From the NCBI RefSeq assembly GCF_014648775.1, contig NZ_BMRT01000014.1:1-64000 (forward strand): a stretch of 64,000 nucleotides of DNA, written 5' to 3'. The position numbers and the translations under genes were made by a program. Shown here one piece after another: positions 43,137 to 51,756 of the stretch. The DNA comes from Streptomyces abikoensis. GTDB taxonomy: Bacteria > Actinomycetota > Actinomycetes > Streptomycetales > Streptomycetaceae. How positions within the stretch are numbered: position 1 is the stretch's first letter; the number at the start of each line of letters is the position of its first letter. The notes beneath the pieces were generated by a model. It was not told the origin of the DNA. It searched no databases and worked only from the letters and a program-made list of their open reading frames with translations.

Positions 43137-44156
43137 ATGGGAAGCGGAACGAACGTGGCGAGCGGTGCGAGGACCTGGCGGGAGGCGACCGAGGCGGCCC
43201 TCTACGGCCCCGACGGCTTCTACCGCCGCCCCGAGGGCCCCGCGGGTCACTTCCGTACGTCCGTCCACGCCTCTCCCCTGTACGCGGGGGCCGTCGTGGA
43301 GCTGCTGTGCCGCGTCGACGCGGCCCTGGGGCGCCCGGCGGAGCTGGCGTTCGTCGACGTCGGGGCGGGGCGCGGCGAGCTGGTGGCCGGGGTGCTCGCC
43401 CGGTGCCCCGACGGGCTCGCCGGCCGGCTGCGCCCGTACGCCGTGGAGCTCGCCGGCCGCCCGGAGGACCTCGACCCCCGGGTGGACTGGCGGGACACCC
43501 CGCCCGAAGGCGTCCGGGGGCTGCTCTTCGCCAACGAGTGGCTCGACAACGTGCCGGTGGACGTCGCCGAGACGGACGGCGAGGGCACGCCCCACCAGGT
43601 GCTCGTCCGCGACGACGGCGAGGAGCTGCTCGGCGACCCGGTCTCCGGCGAGGACGCCGACTGGCTGAAGCGCTGGTGGCCCTTGGAGGGCGCGCCGCCC
43701 GGCTCCCGCGCCGAGATCGGCCGCCCGCGCGACGCCGCCTGGCGGCGGGCGGCCGGCAGCCTGCGGTCCGGGCTGGCGGTGGCGGTCGACTACGCGCACG
43801 GGCGCGCCGCCCGCCCGCCCTACGGCACCCTGACCGGCTTCCGCGAGGGGCGCGAGGTGCGGCCCGTGCCCGACGGCTCGTGCGACATCACCGCGCACGT
43901 GGCGCTGGACGCGGCCGCCCTGCCGGGCGGCTCGGTCGTCAGCCAGCGCGCGGCGCTGCGCGCCCTCGGGGTGGACGGCTCCCGTCCGCCGCTCTCGCTC
44001 GCCTCGACCGACCCGGCCGCCTATGTACGGGCCCTCGGCGCGGCCGGCGAGGCGGCGGAGCTGACCGCCCCGACGGGCCTGGGCGGCTTCGGCTGGCTGC
44101 TCCAGCCGGTGGGGCTCCGGCTGGAGGCGCTGGGGTTTGAGAAACTAACCCCATGA
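43137..44156 (+). CDS. MidA-type SAM-dependent methyltransferase
   Basis: A 339-aa methyltransferase of the MidA/NDUFAF7 (DUF185) family: [20 protein letters not shown], the SAM loop [39 protein letters not shown] (acidic NE-x-LDN motif), and [26 protein letters not shown]7 methylates an arginine of NDUFS2, the NuoD homologue, during complex I assembly. Here the gene ends 4 bp inside the start of a nuoD gene, which suggests, but does not prove, the same partner. ATG 43137 or GTG 43131 could be the start. Confidence 0.85.
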   Translation: MGSGTNVASGARTWREATEAALYGPDGFYRRPEGPAGHFRTSVHASPLYAGAVVELLCRVDAALGRPAELAFVDVGAGRGELVAGVLARCPDGLAGRLRPYAVELAGRPEDLDPRVDWRDTPPEGVRGLLFANEWLDNVPVDVAETDGEGTPHQVLVRDDGEELLGDPVSGEDADWLKRWWPLEGAPPGSRAEIGRPRDAAWRRAAGSLRSGLAVAVDYAHGRAARPPYGTLTGFREGREVRPVPDGSCDITAHVALDAAALPGGSVVSQRAALRALGVDGSRPPLSLASTDPAAYVRALGAAGEAAELTAPTGLGGFGWLLQPVGLRLEALGFEKLTP

Positions 44157-45295
44157 CGGAGACGACAGTCGGGATCGGCGGCGCGGCGGAGAGCACCGAC
44201 ATGGTGCTCAACATCGGGCCCCAGCACCCGTCCACCCACGGTGTGCTGCGACTGCGCCTCGTCCTGGACGGCGAGCGGGTCCAGAGCGCCGAGCCGGTGA
44301 TCGGCTATATGCACCGGGGCGCGGAGAAGCTGTTCGAGGCCCGCGACTACCGCCAGATCGTCATGCTCGCCAACCGGCACGACTGGCTGTCGGCGTTCTC
44401 CAACGAGCTGGGCGTCGTCGGGGCCGTCGAGCGGATGCTCGGCATGGAGGTCCCCGAGCGCGCGGTGTGGACGCGCACGCTGCTGGCCGAGCTGAACCGG
44501 GTGCTCAACCACCTGATGTTCCTCGGCTCGTATCCGCTGGAGCTCGGCGGCATCACTCCGGTCTTCCACGCGTTCCGTGAGCGCGAGGAGCTCCAGACGG
44601 TCATGGAGGAGGTCTCCGGCGGCCGGATGCACTACATGTTCAACCGCGTCGGCGGCCTGAAGGAGGACCTGCCCGCGGGCTGGCTCGGCCGGGCCCGGCA
44701 GGCGGTCGCCGAGGTGCGCTCGCGGATGGACGTGTACGACCGGCTGGTGCTCGGCAACGAGATCTTCCGCGGCCGGACGCGCGGCGTCGGCGTCCTCACG
44801 CCGGAGGCCGTCCACGCGTACGGGGTGAGCGGGCCGATCGCCCGCGCGTCGGGCGTCGACTTCGACCTGCGGCGCGACGAGCCGTACCTCGCGTACGGCG
44901 AGCTGGGGGACGTCCTGAAGGTCGTCACCCGCGAGGAGGGCGACTGCCTGGCGCGCTTCGAGTGCCTGCTGGAGCAGACGCACAACTCGCTGGACCTGGC
45001 CGACGCCTGCCTGGACCGGCTGGACGCGCTGCCGCCCGGCCCGATCAACCAGCGGCTGCCCAAGGTCCTCAAGGCCCCGGAGGGCGCGACCTACGTCTGG
45101 ACCGAGAACCCGCTGGGCCTCAACGGCTACTACCTGGTCTCCAAGGGCGACAAGACGCCCTGGCGGCTGAAGCTGCGGTCGGCCTCGTTCAACAACATCC
45201 AGGCCCTGACCGAGCTGCTTCCGGGGACGCTGGTCGCGGACATGGTGGCGATCCTGGGCTCGCTCTTCTTCGTCGTGGGCGACATCGACAAGTAG
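44153..45295 (+). CDS. nuoD: NADH-quinone oxidoreductase subunit D-like protein (orphan NuoD)
   Basis: A 380-aa protein of the complex I 49-kDa (NuoD/NDUFS2) family, which lines the quinone site. It has [40 protein letters not shown] (HRG), [54 protein letters not shown] and [20 protein letters not shown]. It is isolated: no other nuo gene is in the window. In streptomycetes a second nuoD outside the main nuo cluster is usual (nuoD2). It is coupled to the MidA gene (ATGA) and followed by a strong terminator. Confidence 0.92.
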   Translation: MTETTVGIGGAAESTDMVLNIGPQHPSTHGVLRLRLVLDGERVQSAEPVIGYMHRGAEKLFEARDYRQIVMLANRHDWLSAFSNELGVVGAVERMLGMEVPERAVWTRTLLAELNRVLNHLMFLGSYPLELGGITPVFHAFREREELQTVMEEVSGGRMHYMFNRVGGLKEDLPAGWLGRARQAVAEVRSRMDVYDRLVLGNEIFRGRTRGVGVLTPEAVHAYGVSGPIARASGVDFDLRRDEPYLAYGELGDVLKVVTREEGDCLARFECLLEQTHNSLDLADACLDRLDALPPGPINQRLPKVLKAPEGATYVWTENPLGLNGYYLVSKGDKTPWRLKLRSASFNNIQALTELLPGTLVADMVAILGSLFFVVGDIDK

Positions 45296-45305
45296 CCGGA
45301 ACGGG

Positions 45306-45344
45306 AGAGGGCCCGGGGCTTCGCCCCGGGCCCTCTTTCTTTTT
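45306..45344 (+). terminator. rho-independent terminator after the nuoD operon
   Basis: A perfect 14-bp stem (AGAGGGCCCGGGGC-TTC-GCCCCGGGCCCTCT) followed by TTTCTTTTT, one of the clearest intrinsic terminators in the window. Confidence 0.95.
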
Positions 45345-45381
45345 ACGAGGTCGCGTTACGAGATCGCGTTACGAGATCGCG
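45343..45381. repeat. three 13-bp tandem units at a gene end
   Basis: TTACGAGRTCGCG occurs three times in tandem. Each unit carries, on the reverse strand, the TAA stop context of the membrane-protein gene ending at 45369; because 13 is not a multiple of 3 the copies fall in different frames. Confidence 0.85.
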
Positions 45382-46319
45382 CCGCGCAGCTCCACGACGT
45401 CTATCTGCTCGGTGTCATCGTGCGCGGTGAGGTCTATGACCTTGCCGTCCGCGTCGGCGAGGGCCTCCTCGCCGACGACGTCCGCGAGGTCCTGCTCCTC
45501 GACGGCCTTCTTCTTGGCGTTGCCGAAGAAGTCGAAGCCGCCCGACTTGCGGCGCGCCGCCGGGACGACCGTGCCGGTGGGGCGGGCCGCCGCCTTGGCG
45601 GGCGGGGCCGCCGCCTTGGCGGGGGCGGGCGCGGCCGCCTTGACCGGTGCGGGCTGGGCGGCCTTGGCCGGTGCAGGCTGGGCGGCCTTGGCCGGTGCAG
45701 GCTGGGGTGCCTTTGCGGCTGCGGGCCGGGGGGCGGGTTGTGCCCACCCGTCCCGCCCAGCGGGACGATTGCCCACAACCGGGGCGGCCTCTCCCAGCTT
45801 CTTCAGGGCGTCCGCCGCCTTGCGGTACGCCTCCGCGTTCAGGGGGGCCGGCTTGTCGGTCGGCTTGCCGGTCTTCTCCAGCAGGCGGCGGCCCTCCAGG
45901 GCGCTGGCCCGGCCGGTCTCGGCCGAGGCGTAGCGGCGCAGGAGGTCGGCGTGCTCGGTGCGGAGGCGGGCGAGTTCGGCGCGCTTGGCGCGGAGCTTGG
46001 TCTCCAGGCCGGCGCGTGCCAGGCGGGTCTCCTCGAGGTCCGTCTCCAGCTCGGCCACGCGTTCCTCGGTCTTCCACTCCTCCCGCGTACGGGCGGCGGT
46101 GAGCTGGGCGACGCGTCTGCCCGCGGCGCGGTCCCAGCGGCGCATCATCACCGAGCCGACCACCGTGGCCGCGGCGGCGGCCACGGCGAGGCCGCGGATG
46201 ACAGCGGTTTCACCCACCGCCAGCGCACCCGCGGCGCAGGCGACAGATGTCGCGGCGACCGTCAGCGGGGGAAGAAGCCGGTGGAGGGGGGCGGAATGGC
46301 GATGGCGTCCTCGTGGCAT
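45369..46319 (-). CDS. membrane-anchored coiled-coil protein with Ala/Pro/Lys-rich tail
   Basis: A 316-aa protein: two adjacent hydrophobic segments (about 15-62), a long coiled coil (about 75-130, RVAELETDLEETRLARAGLE), an Ala/Pro/Lys low-complexity region with AQPAPAKA-type repeats (about 180-240), and an acidic end. I do not know the function. The 43-bp palindromic repeat (45737-45779) lies in frame within it, giving residues VVGNRPAGRDGWAQP at about 181-195, at the junction between the coiled coil and the Ala/Pro tail. Confidence 0.75.
   Translation of the reverse strand: MPRGRHRHSAPLHRLLPPLTVAATSVACAAGALAVGETAVIRGLAVAAAAATVVGSVMMRRWDRAAGRRVAQLTAARTREEWKTEERVAELETDLEETRLARAGLETKLRAKRAELARLRTEHADLLRRYASAETGRASALEGRRLLEKTGKPTDKPAPLNAEAYRKAADALKKLGEAAPVVGNRPAGRDGWAQPAPRPAAAKAPQPAPAKAAQPAPAKAAQPAPVKAAAPAPAKAAAPPAKAAARPTGTVVPAARRKSGGFDFFGNAKKKAVEEQDLADVVGEEALADADGKVIDLTAHDDTEQIDVVELRGAIS
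45737..45779. repeat. 43-bp palindromic repeat (copy 2), inside a coding region
   Basis: Outer arms GTTGTG/CACAAC and inner stem CGTCCCGC-CCA-GCGGGACG. Same layout and length as copy 1 at 9006-9048; the inner stem differs by changes in both arms that keep pairing. Here it is read in frame by the gene on the minus strand. Confidence 0.9.
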
Positions 46320-46402
46320 GGCCTGAAACTTACCGTGCGTCGCCGCGAACGTGTGAGCCCACCGCCAAACTCTTCCCTTGATCTTACTTCTCTCCTACGC
46401 CG

Positions 46403-47383
46403 TCACTTCGTCAGAAGCTTCTTCTCCTTGAGGTACTGAGCCGCCACATCGGCGGGCTTGAGCCGCTCGGCGTCGACCTTCTTGTTGAGTTCGGTGAGAT
46501 CCGCGGTGGTCAGCACCTTGTTCAGCTTGCCGAGCGCATCCGCGATCTCCTGCGAACCCGCCTTCTTGGCATTCACGACGGGCAGGACGTTGTCCGCGTT
46601 CTGCAGCTTCTTGTCGTCTTCCAGAAGGACGAGCCCGAACTGCGCGAGCGTGGCGTCCGTGGTGGTGGTCAGCAGCAGTTGGTCCTTGCCGCCCTTGACC
46701 GCCTGCTTGGCCTGGGTGCTGCCGACCTCCAGCGGGTCGAGACCCGCGACGTCTATGCCGTAGGTCTTCTGCAGACCCGGCTGGCAGAAGGGGCGCTGGG
46801 AGCATTCGTCGCCCGCCGCGAGCCGTACCTTCTCCTTCGACTTTCCAAGATCGGAAAGCGTCTTGAGCTGGTGTTTCTTCGCGAACTCGCCGGTAACCGC
46901 GAAGGCGTTCTGGTCGACCGCCGACCCGGCGTCCAGCACCTTCAGCCCGCGCGGCTCGGCGAGTTTACGGAGGGCCTTCACCGTGGCTTCCGAGTCGCCC
47001 GAGGCGACCTGCGCGGCGTCCTTCCCGTTCTGCTTCTTGTTCAGGAATTCGGTGAGCGTCGCGGCATACTCCGGGACCACATCGATCTGCCCCTTCTCCA
47101 GCGCCGGCTCATACAGCTCCCGGGCGTCGACGGTCTGGATGGACGTCGAATATCCGGCGTCCTTGAGCAGCCCCGCGTATATCTCCGCGAGCACCTTCGA
47201 CTCGGTGAAGGACGCCGAGCCGACGACCAGCGAACCCTTCTCCGACCCGGTGGAGCTCCCGGCCTCCTTGGACTTCTCCAGGCTGTCGCCGCCGCACGCG
47301 GCGAGACCCGCCGTGAGGGCCGCGACGCCGGCCACCGCCAGCAGGGCGCGAGCGGTCCGCGCTCGACGCGGTGTCCTGGTCAT
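46403..47383 (-). CDS. OpuC-type substrate-binding lipoprotein (glycine betaine/osmoprotectant family)
   Basis: A 326-aa lipoprotein with lipobox LAAC after a TGLAA-type hydrophobic segment, hence membrane-tethered in the extracytoplasm. The mature part has the OpuAC fold marks: VVGSASFTESKVLAEIYAGL, ALEKGQIDVVPEYAATLTEF, VDQNAFAVTGEFAKKHQLKT, and DECSQRPFCQPGLQKTYGID. It binds a quaternary ammonium compatible solute such as betaine or choline. ATG 47383 has GGAG 8 nt before. It is the last gene of the leftward permease operon. Confidence 0.92.
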   Translation of the reverse strand: MTRTPRRARTARALLAVAGVAALTAGLAACGGDSLEKSKEAGSSTGSEKGSLVVGSASFTESKVLAEIYAGLLKDAGYSTSIQTVDARELYEPALEKGQIDVVPEYAATLTEFLNKKQNGKDAAQVASGDSEATVKALRKLAEPRGLKVLDAGSAVDQNAFAVTGEFAKKHQLKTLSDLGKSKEKVRLAAGDECSQRPFCQPGLQKTYGIDVAGLDPLEVGSTQAKQAVKGGKDQLLLTTTTDATLAQFGLVLLEDDKKLQNADNVLPVVNAKKAGSQEIADALGKLNKVLTTADLTELNKKVDAERLKPADVAAQYLKEKKLLTK

Positions 47384-47438
47384 ACGAGACTCCATCCAGT
47401 CAGGCTTGAGCGTTCGTCATGCAGGGTTCATGCGGGGA

Positions 47439-48128
47439 TCACGCGGGGGTACGCACCGCGCGGGCCCGGACCCGCAGCGGGTCGAGCCGTCGCTGGAGCA
47501 GGACGAAGGCGCCCTCCACCAGCAGCGCGAGCACCGCGACCAGCAAGGCCCCGGCCACCACCTGCGCGGTGTCCGTGAGCCGGAAACCGGCCGTGATGAC
47601 CCGGCCGAGGCCGCCGCCCCCGGGGAGCGCGGCGAGCGTGGTGGTGGCCACGACCTGGACGGCGGCGGACCGCACCCCCGTCACGATCAGCGGAAAGGCC
47701 AGGGGCAGCTCGACCCGGGCCATCACCTGACCGCCCGTCATGCCCATCCCCCGGGCGGCCTCGACCATGTCCCGGTCCACCCCGCGCATCCCCACATAGG
47801 CGTTGGTCAGCACCGGGGGTATCGCGAAGAGGACCAGCGCGATGATGGTGGGCCAGGAGCCGTGGGTACCGAGCGGGCTCAGCAGCAACAGCACCAGCAC
47901 CGCGAACGTCGGCACCGCGCGGCCCGCGTTGGAGAGGTTGACCGCGAGGGCGCCCCCCTTGCCCAGATGGCCGAGGAGCACGGCGACGGGCAGCGCGATC
48001 GCACACGCGATCAGCAGGCACACGGCGGTCAGGAAGAGGTGCTCCCCCAGCCGGTGCCAGACGCCGTCCGTGCCGGACCAGTGCGCGGCGGTCGTCAGCC
48101 AGTCCCACGTCCGTCCGATGACGTCCAT
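47439..48128 (-). CDS. osmoprotectant ABC transporter permease
   Basis: A 229-aa inner-membrane protein with about five helices; the coupling motif EAARGMGMTGGQVMARVELP (EAA loop, G-x9-P) is present. PTFAVLVLLLLSPLGT and PVLTNAYVGMRGVD are typical of OpuCB/ProW-type permeases. Its ATG overlaps the stop of the other permease by one base (TGATG), so both are produced in equal ratio. Confidence 0.93.
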   Translation of the reverse strand: MDVIGRTWDWLTTAAHWSGTDGVWHRLGEHLFLTAVCLLIACAIALPVAVLLGHLGKGGALAVNLSNAGRAVPTFAVLVLLLLSPLGTHGSWPTIIALVLFAIPPVLTNAYVGMRGVDRDMVEAARGMGMTGGQVMARVELPLAFPLIVTGVRSAAVQVVATTTLAALPGGGGLGRVITAGFRLTDTAQVVAGALLVAVLALLVEGAFVLLQRRLDPLRVRARAVRTPA

Positions 48129-48841
48129 CAGACCACCACCGCCTCTTCGGCCGCGCGGCGGTTCACCGCACGGCGGCCGGTCCGCGCCCAGGGCGTCAAC
48201 AGCCGCTGGACGAACAACAGCAGGAGATCGGCGGCGACGGCCAGCGCCACGCACAGCACCGACGCGGTGAGCACCTGCGCCTTGAAATAGCTGCGCATTC
48301 CCTCGTAGACCAGATTGCCCAGGCCGCCGTAGCCGATGATCGCGCCCACCGTCGTGAGCGAGACGGTCGAGACCGTGGCGATCCGCAGACCGGCCATCAG
48401 CGCGGGAACCGCCAGGGGCAGTTCGACCCCGAAGAGCAGCCGTATCGGCCCGTACCCCATGCCGCGCGCGGCCTCGCGGGCCTCCTCCGGCACGGCGGCG
48501 AGGCCGGCCAGGATGTTCCGCACGAGGATCGTCAGCGAATAGAGCACCAGGCCCGTGACCACGACGGCCGCCGACAGGCCGAACACCGGCACCAGCAGCG
48601 AGAACATGGCCAGCGAGGGCACGGTGTAGAGGATCGTGGTCATACCGAGCACCGGGCCCTCGAACGTCCGCCAGCGGCGGGCGAGCAGCGCCAGCGGGAA
48701 GGCGACGAGCAGGCCGATCGCCACGGACACCAGGGTGATGCCGACGTGCTGGAGCGTGGCGTCCGTCAGCTCCTGGCCGCGCGTGCGCACGTACTCGCCG
48801 CAGAACCAGTCGTTGGCGATCAGGCAGTTCTGACCCGCCAT
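48128..48841 (-). CDS. osmoprotectant ABC transporter permease
   Basis: A 237-aa permease with about six helices and the EAA loop EAREAARGMGYGPIRLLFGV. Segments such as TTILYTVPSLAMFSLLVPVF and LTTVGAIIGYGGLGNLVYEG match OpuCD/ProW permeases. It is the first gene of the leftward operon, facing the ATPase across 131 bp. Its N-terminus contains two Cys (C6, C14) that may be periplasmic. Confidence 0.93.
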   Translation of the reverse strand: MAGQNCLIANDWFCGEYVRTRGQELTDATLQHVGITLVSVAIGLLVAFPLALLARRWRTFEGPVLGMTTILYTVPSLAMFSLLVPVFGLSAAVVVTGLVLYSLTILVRNILAGLAAVPEEAREAARGMGYGPIRLLFGVELPLAVPALMAGLRIATVSTVSLTTVGAIIGYGGLGNLVYEGMRSYFKAQVLTASVLCVALAVAADLLLLFVQRLLTPWARTGRRAVNRRAAEEAVVV

Positions 48842-48972
48842 CCGTGCCTCACCTCCCCCTCGGCTTTCACGGTCGGTTACTGGCGACCCTAACCCGGAGC
48901 ACTGACATTCGCCTCCGACCGGGGTCCAACGGCAACAATGTTCGAAGGACAGTACGGCGACAATGGGGAACC

Positions 48973-50145
48973 ATGATCCGCTTCGAGCACGTCACCAAGC
49001 GCTACGCCGATGGCACAGCCGCCGTGGACGACCTCTCCTTCGAGGTCGCGGAGGGCGAGCTGGTCACGCTCGTCGGACCGTCGGGCTGCGGCAAGACCAC
49101 CACGATGAAGATGGTCAACCGGCTGATCGAGCCCACGAGCGGACGCATCCGGGTGGCCGGCGAGGACATCGCCGGCGTGGACCCCGTCGAGCTGCGGCGC
49201 CGCATCGGCTATGTGATCCAGCAGGTCGGCCTCTTCCCCCACAAGACGGTCCTGGAGAACACCGCGACCGTCCCCCATCTGCTCGGCTGGCAGCGCAAGC
49301 GGGCCCGCGAGCGGGCGGCCGAGCTCCTCGACCTCGTCGGGCTCGACCCGTCCGTCTACGGCGACCGCTACCCCGACCAGCTCTCCGGCGGTCAGCGCCA
49401 GCGCGTCGGGGTCGCCCGGGCGCTCGCCGCCGACCCGCCCGTCCTCCTGATGGACGAACCCTTCGGCGCGGTCGACCCGGTCGTGCGGGAACGGCTGCAG
49501 AGCGAGTTCCTGCGGCTGCAGTCGCAGGTGCGCAAGACGGTGCTGTTCGTGACGCACGACATCGAGGAGGCGGTCCGGCTCGGTGACCGCATCGCGGTCT
49601 ACGGCCACGGAAAAATCGAACAGCTTGACGCCCCGGCGGTGGTGCTGGGCGCGCCCGCCACCCCGTACGTCGCCGACTTCGTCGGCGCGGACCGGGGGCT
49701 GAAGCGGCTGTCGGTGACGCCGATCGAGGCGGGGGATCTGGAGCAGCCGCCGGTGGTCCACCTCGACGACCGGCTGTCCGACGCGCGGGCGCGGCTCGCC
49801 GTGGACGACGCGCGCTGGGCCGTCGTCCTGGACGACGCGGACCGGCTGCACGGCTGGGTCTCCGCCGACGCGATCGCCTCCGGCGCGGGGACGGCACGGG
49901 TGCGGGAGCGGGCGCGGCGGATGGACGCGTGGTTGCCGCTGGGGGCTTCGCTGAAGCAGGCGTTCAGCACGATGTTGCAGCATGACGCGGGGTGGATCGC
50001 CGTTCTGGACGGCGACGACGCGGACCACTTCCTGGGGGTGTTGACCCCCGCGCGGTTGCATGAGGCGCTGCGGCGGTCGATCGAGGCGGACGCCCGTGGC
50101 GGGTTGCGGCAGGACGTCTACCTGGAGACCGTGCCCGATCGGTAG
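48973..50145 (+). CDS. osmoprotectant ABC transporter ATPase (OpuCA/ProV-like)
   Basis: A 390-aa ATPase with Walker A GPSGCGKTTT, Q-loop GYVIQQVGLFPH, signature LSGGQRQRVGVARAL and Walker B VLLMDEPFGAVDP, followed by two CBS-like halves (about 255-385, DDRLSDARARLAVDDARWAV and LGASLKQAFSTMLQHDAGWI) which in relatives sense ionic strength and gate the transporter. ATG 48973 (MIRFEHVTKRYADG) follows GGGGAACC. It is transcribed away from its permeases and binding protein, so two promoters in the 131-bp gap must be coordinated. Confidence 0.93.
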   Translation: MIRFEHVTKRYADGTAAVDDLSFEVAEGELVTLVGPSGCGKTTTMKMVNRLIEPTSGRIRVAGEDIAGVDPVELRRRIGYVIQQVGLFPHKTVLENTATVPHLLGWQRKRARERAAELLDLVGLDPSVYGDRYPDQLSGGQRQRVGVARALAADPPVLLMDEPFGAVDPVVRERLQSEFLRLQSQVRKTVLFVTHDIEEAVRLGDRIAVYGHGKIEQLDAPAVVLGAPATPYVADFVGADRGLKRLSVTPIEAGDLEQPPVVHLDDRLSDARARLAVDDARWAVVLDDADRLHGWVSADAIASGAGTARVRERARRMDAWLPLGASLKQAFSTMLQHDAGWIAVLDGDDADHFLGVLTPARLHEALRRSIEADARGGLRQDVYLETVPDR

Positions 50146-50148
50146 CTC

Positions 50149-50262
50149 GCCCCTGTCCCGCCCTTTCTCCGTTTCTTCCAGGGGCTCCGCCCCCGGGCCC
50201 CCGGACCGGGCTTCGCCCGGGGTCCTCAAACGCCGGACGGGCTGACAAAGTCAGCCCGTCCT
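50149..50262. repeat. composite streptomycete repeat (copy 1)
   Basis: Modules in order: CCCCTGTCCCGCCCTTTC, a CCGTTTC word, GGGGCTCCGCCCC, GGTCCTCAAACGCCGG, and the hairpin GGACGGGCTGAC-AAA-GTCAGCCCGTCC (50235-50261). The same modules recur at 62779-62904. It sits between convergent genes. Confidence 0.85.
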
Positions 50263-50264
50263 CG

Positions 50265-50756
50265 CTACGCCCGGGACGCGCCCGGGCCGCCCTCGTCGTC
50301 CTCGTCCTCCGGGAGTTTGCAGACGCGTTCCATGAAGAAGGCGGCCGCTATCACGCAGGCGCCTGCCAGGACGGACGCGCCCGCGTAGATCGCCTGGTCG
50401 CGGTGGGCGGGGACGTCGAGGCCGGCCATGAGGAGGAAGGCGCCCACTCCGCCGTACATGCCCGCGACCAGGGCCGCGACCAGGGCGCTGGCCTGGCCGA
50501 AGACGACCGCTCGCGCGGCCACCAGGGGGTCGACGCCCTTCGCGCCCGGCCGGCGCTCGCGCTGGGCGCGCAGCCGGGCGCGCAGGGACAGGGCCGTGGC
50601 GAAGAGGACCACCGCGATGACGGCCAGCACGATGGGCGCCGCCACCGGCACGCTGGGCAGCGTGCCGAAGGAGTCCCACAGGCGGGCGGCGGCCCATGAC
50701 AGGACCCCGGCCACGGCGAAGAGGCCGGCCAGCACCCCGATCCGAAGTTGCTTCAC
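50265..50756 (-). CDS. DUF3180-like membrane protein, unknown function
   Basis: A 163-aa protein with four hydrophobic segments (residues about 6-24, 33-53, 85-107 and 118-140) and an acidic C-terminal tail (EDEDDEGG). GTG 50756 (VKQLRIGVLAGLFAVAGVLS) is preferred over the ATG eight codons earlier because GAGGGG lies in front of it. It is the last gene of the folP-folB-folK cluster; small membrane proteins of this type often follow folK in streptomycetes, without a known role. Confidence 0.8.
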   Translation of the reverse strand: MKQLRIGVLAGLFAVAGVLSWAAARLWDSFGTLPSVPVAAPIVLAVIAVVLFATALSLRARLRAQRERRPGAKGVDPLVAARAVVFGQASALVAALVAGMYGGVGAFLLMAGLDVPAHRDQAIYAGASVLAGACVIAAAFFMERVCKLPEDEDDEGGPGASRA

Positions 50757-50806
50757 CGAGCTGTCGCCCCTCTTCGTCATCCGGAAAAACTACGTAGGCC
50801 CAACGG

Positions 50807-51400
50807 CTACTCGGGCAGCCGCAGTTCCAGGTCGGCGCGCGGCTCCACGCCCTCACGGCCGATACCGGCCAGCAGCTCGCTCACCGAACCGTGGCCCGGG
50901 ACCACGGCCTCGGGATCCACGTCGTACCACGGGGCGAGCACGAAAGCACGCTCGTGGGCGCGGGGATGCGGCAGCGTCAGCACCGGGTCGTCGGAGATGA
51001 CGTCCTGGTACGTGACGATGTCGACGTCGAGCGTCCGGGGGCCCCAGCGCTCGTCCCGCACGCGCTCGAAGGCCTCCTCGATCGCGTGGCCGCGCTCCAG
51101 CAGGGAGTCCGGCGGGAGCGTGGTCTTCACCAGAACCACCGCGTTGAAGTACGACGGCTGGGTGCCCGGCTCCACGCCCCAGGGCTCCGTCTCGTAGACC
51201 GGGGAGACGGCTTTGACGCGCAGGCCGGGGGTGTCCTCCAGGGCGTCGATCGCGCCCTGGAGGGTCTCCAGGCGGTTGCCCAGGTTGCTGCCGATGGAGA
51301 TCACGGCGCGCTTGGGGTTGCTCAGGGTCACATCGGCCGCGTCCACTCGCTCCACCACGGAGGCGGGAACCGGCTGCACGGTCGGGTCGCTGCTGCTCAT
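50807..51400 (-). CDS. folK: 2-amino-4-hydroxy-6-hydroxymethyldihydropteridine pyrophosphokinase
   Basis: FolK transfers pyrophosphate from ATP to the pterin in folate synthesis. The 197-aa protein has ISIGSNLGNRLETLQGAIDA, SPVYETEPWGV, RWGPRTLDVDIVTY and LPHPRAHERAFVLAPW, all family marks. The N-terminal 30 residues (through SVVERVDAADVTLSNPK) are an extension. Its ATG overlaps the folB stop (ATGA at 51397-51400), coupling the two. A 38-nt gap separates it from the DUF3180-like gene. Confidence 0.96.
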   Translation of the reverse strand: MSSSDPTVQPVPASVVERVDAADVTLSNPKRAVISIGSNLGNRLETLQGAIDALEDTPGLRVKAVSPVYETEPWGVEPGTQPSYFNAVVLVKTTLPPDSLLERGHAIEEAFERVRDERWGPRTLDVDIVTYQDVISDDPVLTLPHPRAHERAFVLAPWYDVDPEAVVPGHGSVSELLAGIGREGVEPRADLELRLPE

Positions 51401-51756
51401 ACTCGGCTCCGGGTGATAGTGATCGTCACATCGTCGAAGGGAACGGTGATGGGAGCGTCCGGCTTGTGGACGACGACCTCCACCTCCCGGACCGCCTCGT
51501 GCTTGAGGCACTGCTGGGCGATCCGCTCGGCGAGGGTCTCGATGAGGTCGACGGGCTCGCCCTGGACGACGTCCACGACCTCCTCGGCCACGATGCCGTA
51601 GTGCACGGTCTTCGCGAGGTCGTCGTCGGCCGCGGCGGGCCGGGTGTCCAGGCTCAGCACCAGGTCCACGATGAAGGTCTGACCTTCTTCGCGCTCCTTG
51701 GGGAACACCCCGTGGTGGCCGCGAGCCTTCAAGCCGCGCAGCGCGACACGATCCAC
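51397..51756 (-). CDS. folB: dihydroneopterin aldolase
   Basis: FolB cleaves dihydroneopterin to hydroxymethyl-dihydropterin. The 119-aa protein has VDRVALRGLKARGHHGVFPK, EREEGQTFIVDLVLSLD, DLIETLAERIAQQCL with catalytic Glu/Lys context, and VEVVVHKPDAPITVPFDDV. The GTG start at 51756 has CAGGAG upstream. The 218-bp gap to the NTF2-like gene may contain a promoter; it holds the palindrome CGTGACGGCCGTCACG (51964-51979) at that gene's end. Confidence 0.96.
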   Translation of the reverse strand: MDRVALRGLKARGHHGVFPKEREEGQTFIVDLVLSLDTRPAAADDDLAKTVHYGIVAEEVVDVVQGEPVDLIETLAERIAQQCLKHEAVREVEVVVHKPDAPITVPFDDVTITITRSRV

